Source of the DNA: Variovorax boronicumulans
Lineage (GTDB): Bacteria; Pseudomonadota; Gammaproteobacteria; Burkholderiales; Burkholderiaceae_C
Assembly (NCBI RefSeq): GCF_029892485.1
Contig: NZ_JARXVG010000006.1
Coordinates: forward strand, 62,001-126,000
Reading direction: 5' to 3'
Length of the DNA stretch: 64,000 nucleotides
Shown: one piece after another, positions 55,378-64,000 of the stretch
Layout: every line of letters begins with the position of its first letter
How positions within the stretch are numbered: the stretch's first letter is position 1
The notes under the pieces: model-generated
Told to the model about the DNA's origin: nothing
What the model saw: the letters and a program-made list of their open reading frames with translations, nothing else
The model's database searches: none
Made by a program: the position numbers and the translations under genes

Positions 55378-56442
55378 TCAGGGCAGGTCCACGATCTCGA
55401 TCCAGTTCGGGTTCTTGCCCACGGCCAGGCGCTCGGGCTTGCCGAGTGCGCCGGTCGCGGCGTCGATGGCGTAGAGCGAAATGCTGTGCGACTCCTGGCC
55501 CGCCGCGATCAGGTAGCGGCCGCTCGGATCGATCGCGAAGCCGCGCGGCGTTTTCTCGGTTGGCGTCTGGCCCAGCGGCTGCAGCTGGCCGGTGGTCGCA
55601 TCGACCTTGAACGCCGACAGCGTGCTCGACGTGCGCTCCGACGCATACAGGTAGCGCCCGTCCGGCGTCAGGTGCAGGTCGGCGGCCCAGGGCTTGCCGC
55701 TGAAGCCTGCGGGCAGCGTGGTCGTGCTCTGTTCCAGCTTCAGCGTGCCGCGCGTGGCATCCCATGCGAACACGTGCAATGCGGCATCGAGTTCGTCGAG
55801 CAGGTAGACGTGGCGCTGTGCCTTGTCCCAGACGAAGTGGCGAGGCCCGGCTTTGGCGGCGGTGGTCGTCAGCGCCGGATCGTTCGGCGTCAGCTGGCCC
55901 TTCTCGGCATCGAAGCGCCAGCTCGAGACGTTGTCGCCGCCCAGGCTGGTCGCGAGCACAAAGCGATTGCTTGCGTCCGCATGGATCGCATGCGCGTTGG
56001 GACCGGTCTGCACCAGTTGCTGGATGGCACCCACCGTGCCGTCCTTGCCGATGGCATTCACCGAGATCTTTCCGCCCTGGTAGGAGGCCGCGAAGAGCCA
56101 CTTGCCGCTCGCGTCGATGTCGATGTTGGCCATGCTGTCGGCCAGCGGCGCCTCGCCGAGTTTCTGCAGCTTGCCGGTGGCGGCGTCGATCGACATCGTC
56201 GCCACGCGGAAGGGCTGCGAGCGCAGCGCGGCGTACAGCAGGCGCTTGTCGTGGCTCATCACCATCGGCATCACGGTGCCGCCGACGGCGAGCGTCTGCA
56301 CCGGCGTGAGCGTGCCCTTGTCGCGGTCCAGCGAGAGCACCGAGATTTCCTGGCTGTCCGCGTTCGACACATACACCCAGGTGGCGGCAGAGGCGTGGCC
56401 GGCAACGGCCAGCCACAGCAGCGATGAGATGGTTTTTTTCAT
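55378..56442 (-). CDS. Exported beta-propeller lactonase (Pgl/YbhE family)
   Basis: 354 residues with a signal peptide (ISSLLWLAVAGHASAA) and seven beta-propeller-like repeats beginning TWVYVSNADSQEISVLSLDRDKGTLTPVQTL; repeated signatures include GRYLYASERTSSTLSAFKVDATTGQLQPLG. The family includes cytoplasmic 6-phosphogluconolactonase, but the signal peptide sends this one to the periplasm, where it could open sugar-acid lactones. It is flanked by two Bug receptors. Confidence 0.85.
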   Translation of the reverse strand: MKKTISSLLWLAVAGHASAATWVYVSNADSQEISVLSLDRDKGTLTPVQTLAVGGTVMPMVMSHDKRLLYAALRSQPFRVATMSIDAATGKLQKLGEAPLADSMANIDIDASGKWLFAASYQGGKISVNAIGKDGTVGAIQQLVQTGPNAHAIHADASNRFVLATSLGGDNVSSWRFDAEKGQLTPNDPALTTTAAKAGPRHFVWDKAQRHVYLLDELDAALHVFAWDATRGTLKLEQSTTTLPAGFSGKPWAADLHLTPDGRYLYASERTSSTLSAFKVDATTGQLQPLGQTPTEKTPRGFAIDPSGRYLIAAGQESHSISLYAIDAATGALGKPERLAVGKNPNWIEIVDLP

Positions 56443-56451
56443 GGGCCGGGC

Positions 56452-57435
56452 TCAGGGCTTGATGTTGAGCTTGGTGATCAGCTGCTTGAAGTAGACGTTG
56501 TCCTTGGCCAGCGTCTCCTTGAACACAGCGCCGTCGGTGTAGACATAGCCCAGGTTCTGCTTGTCCATCACCTCGTGCATCAGCGGCTCGGCCGCCGTCT
56601 TGGCGGTGATCTCGCGCAGCTTCGCCATCACTTCCGGCGGCGTGTTCTTCGGCGCGCCGATGCCGCGCCAGGTGCCGATCGACAGGTCGATGCCGCGCTC
56701 CTTGGCGGTCGGGACTTTCTCGAAGCCCTTCACGCGCTTGTCGGCCATCACCATCAGCACCTTGAGCTTGCCGCCCTGCACATGCGTCGTCACTTCGGCC
56801 GGGCTCACCGCCACCGCTTCGATGTGGCCGCCCAGGAGCGCGAGCACCGCGGGTGCCGCGCCCTGGAACGGGATGTGGCCGAACTTCGTGCCGGTCTTGT
56901 CTTCGAGCGCCGCGGCCGCCAGGTGCCAGATCGAGCCGTTGCCCGAGTTGCCCACGCGGATGCCTTCGGGCGATTTCTTCGCGGCGGCCAGGAACTCCTC
57001 GATGGTGTTCCACGGCGCATCGGCCTTCACGGTGATCGCGGCCGGGTCGGCGTTGAGCTGCGCAATCGGCTGGAAGTCGTCGTAGTTGAACTTGGCCAGG
57101 CCCAGGTGCGGCAGCGTGAGCAGCTCGACTGTGAGCACCGCGAGCTTGTAGCCGTCGGGCTTGGCGTTGATCACCTCGGTCCAGCCGATGGCGCCGCCCG
57201 CACCGGGGCGGTTGACGATCACGATGCTCTGCGAGATGTGCTTGCGGCTCGCTTCGGAGAACGCACGCGCCAGGCCGTCGGTGCCGCCGCCCGGCTGGTA
57301 GGGCACCAGCAGTTCGATCGAGCGGTTCGGGAAGTCGTTGGCCGCCTGCGCCGAGGCCGTCGAGGCCAGTCCGAGCGAGAGGGTGGCCGTGGCCGAGAGG
57401 GCTGCCAGGGCGCGCAGGAAGTTGCTTCTTCTCAT
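56452..57435 (-). CDS. Bug-family periplasmic solute-binding protein
   Basis: 327 residues: signal peptide (LRALAALSATATLSLGLASTASAQA), then NDFPNRSIELLVPYQPGGGTDGLARAFSEASRK, IVIVNRPGAGGAIGWTEVINAKPDGYKLAV and WRGIGAPKNTPPEVMAKL. The loop composition differs from the other Bug proteins here, so its ligand is probably different. It precedes the beta-propeller lactonase by nine bases and follows the SDR gene behind a hairpin pair. Confidence 0.9.
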   Translation of the reverse strand: MRRSNFLRALAALSATATLSLGLASTASAQAANDFPNRSIELLVPYQPGGGTDGLARAFSEASRKHISQSIVIVNRPGAGGAIGWTEVINAKPDGYKLAVLTVELLTLPHLGLAKFNYDDFQPIAQLNADPAAITVKADAPWNTIEEFLAAAKKSPEGIRVGNSGNGSIWHLAAAALEDKTGTKFGHIPFQGAAPAVLALLGGHIEAVAVSPAEVTTHVQGGKLKVLMVMADKRVKGFEKVPTAKERGIDLSIGTWRGIGAPKNTPPEVMAKLREITAKTAAEPLMHEVMDKQNLGYVYTDGAVFKETLAKDNVYFKQLITKLNIKP

Positions 57436-57470
57436 GATGTTTCTTGTCTCCGTTGTTGATCTGATCCACT

Positions 57471-57519
57471 AACGCCCGCGAGGGCGTTTCCTCTGAGTGA
57501 ACGCCCCGCGAGGGCGCTT
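57471..57519 (-). terminator. Tandem GC hairpins between SDR and Bug genes
   Basis: Two near-copies of a GC hairpin: AACGCCC-GCGA-GGGCGTT (57471-57488, perfect 7-base stem) and AACGCCCCGCGAGGGCGCTT (57500-57519). There is no T-run, so they may slow transcription between SDR and Bug or be mobile-repeat leftovers. Confidence 0.5.
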
Positions 57520-57530
57520 CTCCAAAAAAC

Positions 57531-58292
57531 TCAGGGCATGTACTGCCCGCCGTTCACCTCGATGACCTGTCCGGTGACGTAGCCCGAGAGCTGTTCCGAG
57601 GCGAGGTAAAGGAAAGCACCGACGCACTCCTCGGGCTCGCCGATGCGCCCCATCGGAATGCTCGCGCGGAAGTTCTCCAGCATCGCGGGCGTCGAGAAGC
57701 GGTCTTGAAAAGGCGTCTGGATCACGCCTGGCGCGACCGCGTTCACGCGGATCTTGTCGCCCACCAGTTCCTTGGCGAGGCCGTGCGTCGCCGTGCTCAC
57801 GAAGCCCTTGGAGCCCGCGTACAGGTACGCGGCCGGCCCGCCGCCGGTGCGCGCCGCAACCGAGGTCACGTTGATGATGTTGCCGCCGCCCTGCGTGCGC
57901 ATCAGCGGAACCACCTCGCGGCAGAACGCGAGCACCGAGCGCGCGTTGATGTGCATCACCTCGTCGAAGAGCGCGTCGTCGAACTCGGCGATGGGCACGC
58001 GCTTGACCAGGCTGCCGGCGTTGTTCACCAGCACGTCGATGCGGCCGAACTCTGCCTGGGTCTGCTTGACGCAGTCGCGGATCGCGCCGGTGTCGCGCAC
58101 GTCGGCCTTCACCGCGAATGCGGTGCCGCCCGCGGTGCGGATCGTTTCGACGACCCGGTTGGCCGCATCGGCCGAGCTGTTGTAGTGCACCGCCACGCGC
58201 ATGCCGCGCGCGGCGAAGGCAATGGCCACCGCGGCGCCGATGCCGGTGCTGGCGCCGGTGACGAGCGCGGTCTTGTCCTTGAGGTCTTCCAT
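57531..58292 (-). CDS. Short-chain dehydrogenase/reductase (SDR)
   Basis: 253 residues. Cofactor motif TALVTGASTGIGAAVAIAFA, NNAG in VLVNNAGSLVK, active-site Ser in NVTSVAARTGG and Tyr/Lys as YAGSK, and the C-terminal SGYVTGQVIEVNGGQYM. It belongs to the FabG-like classical group and probably oxidises or reduces a sugar acid or polyol intermediate of the neighbouring pathway, but the substrate is unknown. It is 18 bases after the GarD-type dehydratase stop. Confidence 0.92.
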   Translation of the reverse strand: MEDLKDKTALVTGASTGIGAAVAIAFAARGMRVAVHYNSSADAANRVVETIRTAGGTAFAVKADVRDTGAIRDCVKQTQAEFGRIDVLVNNAGSLVKRVPIAEFDDALFDEVMHINARSVLAFCREVVPLMRTQGGGNIINVTSVAARTGGGPAAYLYAGSKGFVSTATHGLAKELVGDKIRVNAVAPGVIQTPFQDRFSTPAMLENFRASIPMGRIGEPEECVGAFLYLASEQLSGYVTGQVIEVNGGQYMP

Positions 58293-58310
58293 GGATGTTT
58301 CCTTTCGATG

Positions 58311-59888
58311 TCAGGTCACGGGTGCGGGGTTGAAGAGCACGAGCGCGTTGTGCAGCTTCCAGTGTTCCGCCCAGGTCTTCTTCTTGCCGCTGGCCACGTC
58401 GAGCATCAGCCGGAACAGCTCCCAGCCCACGTCTTCGATGGTGGCATCGCCGTCGGCGATGCGGCCCGCGTTCACGTCCATCAGGTCGTGCCAGCGGCGT
58501 GCGAGATCGCTGCGCGTGGCGACCTTGATGACCGGCACTTCGGCCAGCCCGTAGGGCGTGCCGCGGCCGGTCGTGAAGATGTGCAGGTTGATGCCCGCGG
58601 CCAGCTGCAGCGTGCCGCAGATGAAATCGCTCGCGGGCGTCGCCGCGTAGATCAGGCCCTTCTGCTTCACCTTCTCGCCCGGCGAGAGCACGCCCGAGAT
58701 CGGCGCGGAGCCCGACTTCACGATCGAGCCCATGGCCTTCTCGACGATGTTGGAGAGCCCGCCCTTCTTGTTGCCGGGCGTGGTGTTGGCGCTGCGGTCG
58801 ACGCGGCCCTTCTGCAGGTAGGCGTCGTACCAGGCCATCTCGCGGATCATGGCCTCGGCCACTTCGGGCGATGAGGCGCGCGAGGTGAGCTGGTCGATGC
58901 CGTCGCGCACCTCGGTGGTCTCCGAGAACATCACGGTGGCGCCCGCGCGCACCAGCAGGTCGGTGGCAAAGCCCACGGCCGGATTCGCAGTGACGCCCGA
59001 GAAGGCATCGCTGCCTCCGCACTGCACGCCCACCACGAGTTCGCTCGCAGGCACGGTCTCGCGCCGACGCGCGTTCAGGCGTTCGAGATGCACTTCGGCC
59101 TGGCGCATGACCGAGTCGATCATCGACATGAAGCCGACGTGCGCGTTGTCCTGCAGGCACACCACATCGAGCGCCACATCGGCAGCGTTTTCGCCGCGTT
59201 GGTCGGAGATGGGAATGGTGCCCGGCGGCAGCAGGCGCTCGGGCTGCAGCTTTTCGCAGCCCAGGCTCACCACCATCACTTCGCCGCCGAAGTTGGGGTT
59301 GAGGCTGATGTTGCGCAGCGTGCGGATCGGAATGATCGCGTCGGGCGCGTCGATGGCCACGCCGCAGCCGTAGCTGTGCTCCAGCGCCACCACGTCGTCG
59401 ACGTTCGGAAATTTCGGCAGCAGCTCGGCCTTGATGCGCTGCACCGCGAATTCGGTGACGCCGGCCACGCACTGCACGGTCTGCGTGATGGCCAGGATGT
59501 TGCGCGAGCCCACCGAGCCGTCGGCATTGCGGTAGCCCTCGAAGGTGTAGCCCTCCAGCGGCGGCAGGGCAGGTGGCTTGACCGTCGCGATGGGCAGCCC
59601 TTCGAGCTCGGGTGCCGTGGGCATGCGCATCACGCGCTCGTGCACCCAGCTGCCGCGCGGCAGCGCCTTCTGCGCGTAGCCGATCACCACGTTGTAGCGG
59701 ACGATGGCATCGCCTTCGGCCAAGTCGGCCAGTGCGACCTTGTGGCCTTGCGGCACGTTGTCCACCAGCACGAGGCCATCGGCGAACGTCGCGCCTGTCT
59801 TGAGGCCGCCGTCGTTCGCGACGATGGCGACGTTGTCGGCCGCGTGGATGCGGATGTAGAGCGGGGGGCGGGTGTTCGTCTCGGCCAT
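58311..59888 (-). CDS. garD: Galactarate/altronate dehydratase family (GarD/UxaA)
   Basis: 525 residues, matching E. coli GarD (523). It would dehydrate galactarate to 5-keto-4-deoxyglucarate; the related UxaA uses altronate. Family strings: [84 protein letters not shown], and the C-terminal [24 protein letters not shown]. Joined to TRAP transporter, SMP-30 lactonase and uronate dehydrogenase genes, galactarate is the more likely substrate. Confidence 0.88.
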   Translation of the reverse strand: MAETNTRPPLYIRIHAADNVAIVANDGGLKTGATFADGLVLVDNVPQGHKVALADLAEGDAIVRYNVVIGYAQKALPRGSWVHERVMRMPTAPELEGLPIATVKPPALPPLEGYTFEGYRNADGSVGSRNILAITQTVQCVAGVTEFAVQRIKAELLPKFPNVDDVVALEHSYGCGVAIDAPDAIIPIRTLRNISLNPNFGGEVMVVSLGCEKLQPERLLPPGTIPISDQRGENAADVALDVVCLQDNAHVGFMSMIDSVMRQAEVHLERLNARRRETVPASELVVGVQCGGSDAFSGVTANPAVGFATDLLVRAGATVMFSETTEVRDGIDQLTSRASSPEVAEAMIREMAWYDAYLQKGRVDRSANTTPGNKKGGLSNIVEKAMGSIVKSGSAPISGVLSPGEKVKQKGLIYAATPASDFICGTLQLAAGINLHIFTTGRGTPYGLAEVPVIKVATRSDLARRWHDLMDVNAGRIADGDATIEDVGWELFRLMLDVASGKKKTWAEHWKLHNALVLFNPAPVT

Positions 59889-59907
59889 CGTGGGGCCCTT
59901 TCTTTTC

Positions 59908-61203
59908 TTACTTCACCACCATGAAGAGGCTGGGCAGCCAGGTGGAGAACGCGGGGACAAAAGTGACCACGCCGAGCGCGAAGATCAGTGCGCCGTAGAA
60001 CGGCCAGATGGTCTTCATCACCGTGCCCACCGAGACGCCGCCGATCGCGCAGCCCACGAATTGCGTGGTGCCCACGGGTGGCGTGTTCAGGCCGAGCGCG
60101 CAGTTGATCAGCATCACGACGCCGAACTGCACCGAGGTCATGCCGTAGTGCTGGGCGATCGGCAGGAAGATCGGCGTGCACAGCAGGATCGTCGCGGCCA
60201 TGTCCAGGAAGGTGCCCAGCACGAACAGGATGATGTTGATGAGCAGGAAGATCATCCACGGCGTGGTGGTCACCTGCGACAGCATCTGGCCCGTGAGTTC
60301 GGCCACGCCGTACAGGCTGATGAGGTAGCCGAAGGTGCTGGAGATGCCGATCAGCAGCAGGATCACGCCGGTGGTGCGCACCGCCTTCGAGGCGGCCTTG
60401 ATGAAGTGCTCCCACTTCAGCGTGCGGTACACGAAGATCGTGAGGCCGAGCGCATAGAGCACCGCCACCGCGGCCGACTCGGTCGCCGTGAAGATGCCCG
60501 ACAGGATGCCGCCGAGGATCAGCACCACGATGAACAGGCCCGGCAGCGCGGCTGCGAACGAACGCGCCACGATGGCCCAGCCCGGGAAGCTGCCAGCCGG
60601 GTAGCCGCGCTTGACCGCCACCAGGTAGGCGGCCGCGAGGTTGCTGAGGGTGAGCACGGCTGCCGGCAGCAGCGCCGCCAGGATCAGCGCCGCGATCGAC
60701 ACCTTGCCGCCCGCCGCGAGCGAATAGATGATCAGGTTGTGGCTGGTCGGCATCAGCGCGCCGACCAGAGCCGCATGGGTCGTCACGTTGACTGCGTAGT
60801 CGGCGTGATAGCCCTCCTTCTTCATCATCGGGATCATCACGGCGCCCATGGCCGAGACGTCCGCCACGGGCGATCCCGAGACGCCGCCGAAGAGGGTACA
60901 GGCCACCACGTTCGACATGCCCAGGCCGCCGCGCACATGGCCGACCAGATTGCGCGCGAAGTTGACGATGCGGTCCGCGATGCCGCCGTAGAGCATCAGC
61001 TCGCCGGCGAAGATGAAGAACGGAATCGCAAGGAACGAGAAGATGCCCATGCCCGAGGTCATCTGCTGGAAGCCCACCGCGAGCGGCAGGCCTTCATACA
61101 GCAGCGTGGCCAGGGCCGACAGCCCGATCGAGAAAGCGACCGGCACGCCCAGCAGCAGGAACACCGTGAACGAGAGGCAAAGAATGAGAAGAGGGATCGT
61201 CAT
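59908..61203 (-). CDS. dctM: TRAP transporter large permease (DctM)
   Basis: 431 residues, about 12 membrane segments. Typical strings are [66 protein letters not shown] and [27 protein letters not shown], with [16 protein letters not shown] near the end. It forms the sodium-driven channel of the TRAP system with the small permease eight bases upstream. Confidence 0.93.
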   Translation of the reverse strand: MTIPLLILCLSFTVFLLLGVPVAFSIGLSALATLLYEGLPLAVGFQQMTSGMGIFSFLAIPFFIFAGELMLYGGIADRIVNFARNLVGHVRGGLGMSNVVACTLFGGVSGSPVADVSAMGAVMIPMMKKEGYHADYAVNVTTHAALVGALMPTSHNLIIYSLAAGGKVSIAALILAALLPAAVLTLSNLAAAYLVAVKRGYPAGSFPGWAIVARSFAAALPGLFIVVLILGGILSGIFTATESAAVAVLYALGLTIFVYRTLKWEHFIKAASKAVRTTGVILLLIGISSTFGYLISLYGVAELTGQMLSQVTTTPWMIFLLINIILFVLGTFLDMAATILLCTPIFLPIAQHYGMTSVQFGVVMLINCALGLNTPPVGTTQFVGCAIGGVSVGTVMKTIWPFYGALIFALGVVTFVPAFSTWLPSLFMVVK

Positions 61204-61211
61204 GATGCGGT

Positions 61212-61700
61212 TCAGCCCCAGGCGGGTTCGACTTCGCGGCCTTGGGCAAGCGCGATGATGTGTTCGATCGAGAACATCACGATGAGGACGCCGGCGATCG
61301 ACGCGGGCACGTATTTCCAGCCTTCGGAGATCCAGAGGGTGGGCAGGCGGTAGTCCCAGACCGACTCGGCGAGCGAGGCGCAGTTCCAGGCCATGGCCAG
61401 ACCGAAGGTCAGGATCAGCGCGTGAATGAGGTATTCCATCTTCAGGCGCAGCCAATCGGGCGCCAGCACCAGGAACGATTCGAGGCCGATGTGGCCTGCG
61501 TCGCGCACGCCGACGGCCACGCCGAACATGGTGACGTAGATCACCAGCAGCAGCGCAAGGCTTTCAGCCCAGGTGGGTGTGTTGTTTAGCACATAGCGGC
61601 CGAACACCTGCCAGCTCACGGCGCAGATCACCGCGACGAGACCGAGGATGCCCAACCACATGCAGGCACGGGCGAGGGTGCGGCAAAGTTTGGTGTACAT
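61212..61700 (-). CDS. dctQ: TRAP transporter small permease (DctQ)
   Basis: 162 residues with four membrane helices, including LGILGLVAVICAVSWQVFGRYVLNN and LALLLVIYVTMFGVAVGVRDAGHIGLE. It is the small membrane partner of DctM, encoded directly before it. Confidence 0.9.
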   Translation of the reverse strand: MYTKLCRTLARACMWLGILGLVAVICAVSWQVFGRYVLNNTPTWAESLALLLVIYVTMFGVAVGVRDAGHIGLESFLVLAPDWLRLKMEYLIHALILTFGLAMAWNCASLAESVWDYRLPTLWISEGWKYVPASIAGVLIVMFSIEHIIALAQGREVEPAWG

Positions 61701-61711
61701 AGATTTCTTTG

Positions 61712-61739
61712 CCCTTCCCCCCGGAGGGAGAAGGAAGGG
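61712..61739. repeat. Short GC palindrome, related to the 348-445 element
   Basis: CCCTTCC ... GGAAGGG in inverted orientation (centre CCCCGGAGGGAGAA) lies in the gap between dctQ and dctP. It resembles an arm of the longer repeat near the window start, suggesting a dispersed repeat family. Confidence 0.4.
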
Positions 61740-61763
61740 GAGGAGCCAGGTCGGAGGGCGGAC

Positions 61764-62741
61764 TTACTTCGTGTCCTGCACGCGCTTCACGAGATCCTTG
61801 AGCTTTGCGTCGGTGATGAACTTGTCGTACACCGGCTTCATCGCGGCCTGGAACGGGGCCTTGTCGACTTCGATGATCTCGGCGCCGCCGGCCTTCACCG
61901 TGGCCAGCGACTTGATCTCGCGCTCTTCCCACTGCTTGCGCATGTAGGGCACCGACTCCTTGGCGGCCTGGCGGATCCAGCCCTGCTCTTCAGCGGAGAG
62001 CTTGTCCCACACGCGCTTGGAGAACAGCAGCATCTCGGGGGCCATCGAGTGCTCGGTCTTGCTGTAGTACTTGGCCACTTCGAAGGCGCGGGCGCTTTCA
62101 TAGGTGGGGTAGTTGTTTTCGGCGGCGTCGATCAGGCCGGTCTTCAGGCCCGTGTAGACCTCGCCCATGGGCATCGGCGTGGCGTTGGCGCCCATGGCTT
62201 CGAGCATCGACACCCACAGGTCCGACTGCTGCACGCGGACCTTCAGGCCCTTCATGTCGGCGAAGGTGCGCACCGGCTTCTTGGCGGTGAACATCGAGCG
62301 CGCGCCGCTGTCGTAGTAGGCCAGGCCGATGAAGCCCTGCTTCTCGCACGACTTCAGGATCTCTTCGCCGATCGGGCCGTCCAGCACCTTGTGCAGGTGG
62401 TCGACCGAGCGGAACAGGAAGGGCATGGTCGGCACCTGCGTCTCGGCGCAGATGTTGTTCATGGGGGCGATGTTCACGCGCACCATCTGCAGCGCACCGA
62501 TCTTGGTCTGCTCGATGGTGTCTTTCTCGCTGCCGAGCGAGCTGTTGTTGAACACCTTGATGGTGTGCTTGCCACCCGACAAGGCCTTGAGCCGTTCGCT
62601 CATGAACTTGACTGCGGTCACGGTCGGGTAGTCGTCGGGGTGGATGTCGGCCGAGCGGAACTCGGTGGCACTGGCAGCCATGGTGGACAGCGCGGCTGCG
62701 GCGCCGACGGCAAGTGCGATCAGGGTCTTGTGTAGTTTCAT
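61764..62741 (-). CDS. dctP: TRAP transporter substrate-binding protein (DctP)
   Basis: 325 residues with a signal peptide ([19 protein letters not shown]) and the DctP-family fold: [48 protein letters not shown] and [44 protein letters not shown]. The conserved Arg in KVRVQQ usually holds the ligand carboxylate. Gene context suggests a hexuronate or aldarate. Confidence 0.93.
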   Translation of the reverse strand: MKLHKTLIALAVGAAAALSTMAASATEFRSADIHPDDYPTVTAVKFMSERLKALSGGKHTIKVFNNSSLGSEKDTIEQTKIGALQMVRVNIAPMNNICAETQVPTMPFLFRSVDHLHKVLDGPIGEEILKSCEKQGFIGLAYYDSGARSMFTAKKPVRTFADMKGLKVRVQQSDLWVSMLEAMGANATPMPMGEVYTGLKTGLIDAAENNYPTYESARAFEVAKYYSKTEHSMAPEMLLFSKRVWDKLSAEEQGWIRQAAKESVPYMRKQWEEREIKSLATVKAGGAEIIEVDKAPFQAAMKPVYDKFITDAKLKDLVKRVQDTK

Positions 62742-62792
62742 TTGTCTCTTCCTCTGCGGGGTGGTTGTCGAAAAACGTTAAAAGAAAACGGG

Positions 62793-63680
62793 TCAGCCGA
62801 AGGCCGGTTCCGGCACGCCCGCCACGCCGGGGCGCAATGCGAACACGCCGCCGGCCAGCGGCTGGTCGTACAGGTCGATGCCTCCGGGGCGGATCGAGGT
62901 GACGAAGAGCGTGTCGAGCGCTGGGCCGCCGAAGGCGCACATCGCGGGCTTCTTCACCGGCACTTCGAGCGAGCGGTCCAGGCGGCCGTCGGGCGTGAAG
63001 CGGTGCACCAGGCCCGCGTCGTTGCCGCAGATCCAGTAGCAGCCGTCCACGTCCATCGCTGCGCCATCGGGGCGGCCGGGCAGGGGGTTCATGTCGACGA
63101 AGAGGCGGCGGTTGCTGGGCGTGCCGGAGTCGGTGTCGTAGTCGAAGGCCCAGATGGCCTGGACGGTCGGATGCGAATCCGAGAGGTACATCGTGCGGCC
63201 GTCGGGGCTGAAGGCCAAGCCGTTGGGCACGATGAGATCGTCCAGCTGCAGCGCGGCGCTGTCGCTGCCTTTGCCGTAGCTGTAGAGGCGGCCGACGCGG
63301 GCGCCTGCCGCCATGTCGAGCAGCATCGTGCCGGCCCAGAAGCGGCCCTGGCGGTCGCAGCGGCCGTCGTTGAAGCGCATGGCGGGTGCGGCGTGTTCAA
63401 CGGGCGCGAGCGAGGTTGCCGCAAGCGTCCCGTCGGGCTGCGGCTGCAGTGAGAAAAGGCCGCTCTCCATGCCGGCGATCCATGCGCCGGGCACATCGGC
63501 GCGCGGCGCGATGCAGGCAATCATTTCGTCCGCCTGCCATTGCGCGTGGCCTTCGCTCGCATGCCAGCGGTTCAGCGCACGCGCGGGAATGTCGACCCAA
63601 TAGAGCGCCTGCTCCGCGGCATGCCACACCGGGCTTTCGCCGGTGCCGTTGCGGGCGTCGAGGACGAGCTCAGCTTGCAT
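62793..63680 (-). CDS. SMP-30/gluconolactonase family lactonase
   Basis: 295 residues, six-bladed propeller: GESPVWHAAEQALYWVDIPARAL, FNDGRCDRQGRFWAGTM (metal Asn/Asp), NGLAFSPDGRTMYLSDS and the closing GPALDTLFVTSIRPGG. Such enzymes open aldonolactones or aldarolactones, here probably the product of the uronate dehydrogenase encoded just upstream. Its ATG lies inside the last codons of that gene, an 11-base overlap. Confidence 0.92.
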   Translation of the reverse strand: MQAELVLDARNGTGESPVWHAAEQALYWVDIPARALNRWHASEGHAQWQADEMIACIAPRADVPGAWIAGMESGLFSLQPQPDGTLAATSLAPVEHAAPAMRFNDGRCDRQGRFWAGTMLLDMAAGARVGRLYSYGKGSDSAALQLDDLIVPNGLAFSPDGRTMYLSDSHPTVQAIWAFDYDTDSGTPSNRRLFVDMNPLPGRPDGAAMDVDGCYWICGNDAGLVHRFTPDGRLDRSLEVPVKKPAMCAFGGPALDTLFVTSIRPGGIDLYDQPLAGGVFALRPGVAGVPEPAFG

Positions 63681-64000
63681 CGCCGAACGGTCCTTGTGCG
63701 GTGAAGGCGCCGCCCTGGTAGATGGCATTGGGGTCAGTGGGCGCGACCGGCGGCTGCGCCTCGACCTTGTCGCGGAACACCTCGGAGCCGTCCTGCGGCA
63801 CGAAGCCCAGGTGCGCCGCGGCGCTGTTGTCCCACCACACGTCGCGGTTGTTCGACATGCCGTAGACGATGGTGTGCTTCACGTCGGGCGTGAAGAGCGA
63901 CTTCTCGATCAGCGTCGTCAGGTCGCGGTAGCTGAGCCAGGTGCTCATCATCCGGCGGTTGAGCGGTTCGGGGAACGAGGAGCCGATGCGGATGCTGACC
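63670..64000 (-). CDS. udh: Uronate dehydrogenase, C-terminal part (cut by window edge)
   Basis: The last 110 residues of an NAD-dependent epimerase/SDR protein: VSIRIGSSFPEPLNRRMMSTWLSYRDL, VYGMSNNRDVWWDNSAAAHLGFVPQDGSEVFR and YQGGAFTAQG. These strings are those of uronate dehydrogenases, which oxidise galacturonate or glucuronate to the aldaro-lactone. The N-terminus with the catalytic Tyr lies outside the window. It overlaps the SMP-30 lactonase start by 11 bases. Confidence 0.88.
   Translation of the reverse strand, partial: VSIRIGSSFPEPLNRRMMSTWLSYRDLTTLIEKSLFTPDVKHTIVYGMSNNRDVWWDNSAAAHLGFVPQDGSEVFRDKVEAQPPVAPTDPNAIYQGGAFTAQGPFGDAS

Overview
The window is GC-rich, densely coded DNA that reads as chromosome from a Comamonadaceae betaproteobacterium, most like Variovorax. 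The signs are several orphan Bug-type tripartite-tricarboxylate receptors, a PHA depolymerase, a grpE-dnaK-dnaJ heat-shock operon, NodT-type RND efflux genes and GC-rich intergenic palindromes. The genus is inferred from gene content and style, not from a marker gene. I see no rRNA, tRNA, CRISPR array, insertion sequence or phage gene.

Layout. 1-8.9 kb: 5' end of thyA, FAD-linked 2-hydroxyacid dehydrogenase with DUF2069, YihY membrane protein, DUF962, thioredoxin-like, NAD-binding and Bug proteins, an alpha/beta hydrolase with metY, and a CBS protein. 8.9-14.4 kb: Bug receptor and adenosine deaminase facing a LysR regulator, then PHA depolymerase divergent from a glutathione transferase that has a sigma-54-like promoter. 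14.7-19.7 kb: a coupled three-gene unit of autotransporter, secreted protein and serine-hydrolase lipoprotein. 19.7-25.1 kb: a five-gene membrane/redox operon behind a GbsR/MarR-type regulator, with one 22-bp operator in front of each, then a radical SAM gene with a LexA box. 25.1-33.2 kb: RND efflux operon, GNAT, gnd. 33.3-35.1 kb: AraC regulator and hydrolase. 35.1-42.3 kb: a long minus-strand run joining a split Rieske oxygenase plus GST to glutathione-dependent formaldehyde oxidation, then VOC, TfoX-like and exonuclease genes. 42.3-47.6 kb: aroQ and the prkA-yeaH-spoVR operon. 47.6-48.3 kb: an AT-rich non-coding gap. 48.3-54.3 kb: dnaJ, dnaK, grpE, FKBP isomerase, HxlR-like regulator, psd. 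54.3-64 kb: Bug receptors, beta-propeller lactonase, and an oxidative hexuronate cluster (uronate dehydrogenase, SMP-30 lactonase, TRAP transporter, GarD-type dehydratase, SDR).

How genes work together. The clearest linked systems are: (i) a Rieske-only protein, a catalytic oxygenase subunit that has lost its Rieske ligands and a GST-like protein, followed by S-(hydroxymethyl)glutathione dehydrogenase and S-formylglutathione hydrolase, which suggests an oxidative demethylase whose formaldehyde is removed next door; (ii) the regulator and operator pair over the DUF393-methyltransferase-SRPBCC-DUF4166-DOPA-dioxygenase operon; (iii) uptake and oxidation of hexuronates or aldarates; (iv) heat-shock and stress-kinase operons. 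Many operons use 4-bp ATGA or GTGA stop/start overlaps, which points to translational coupling. Start codons were chosen from ribosome-binding sites, overlaps and family lengths; uncertain ones are noted.
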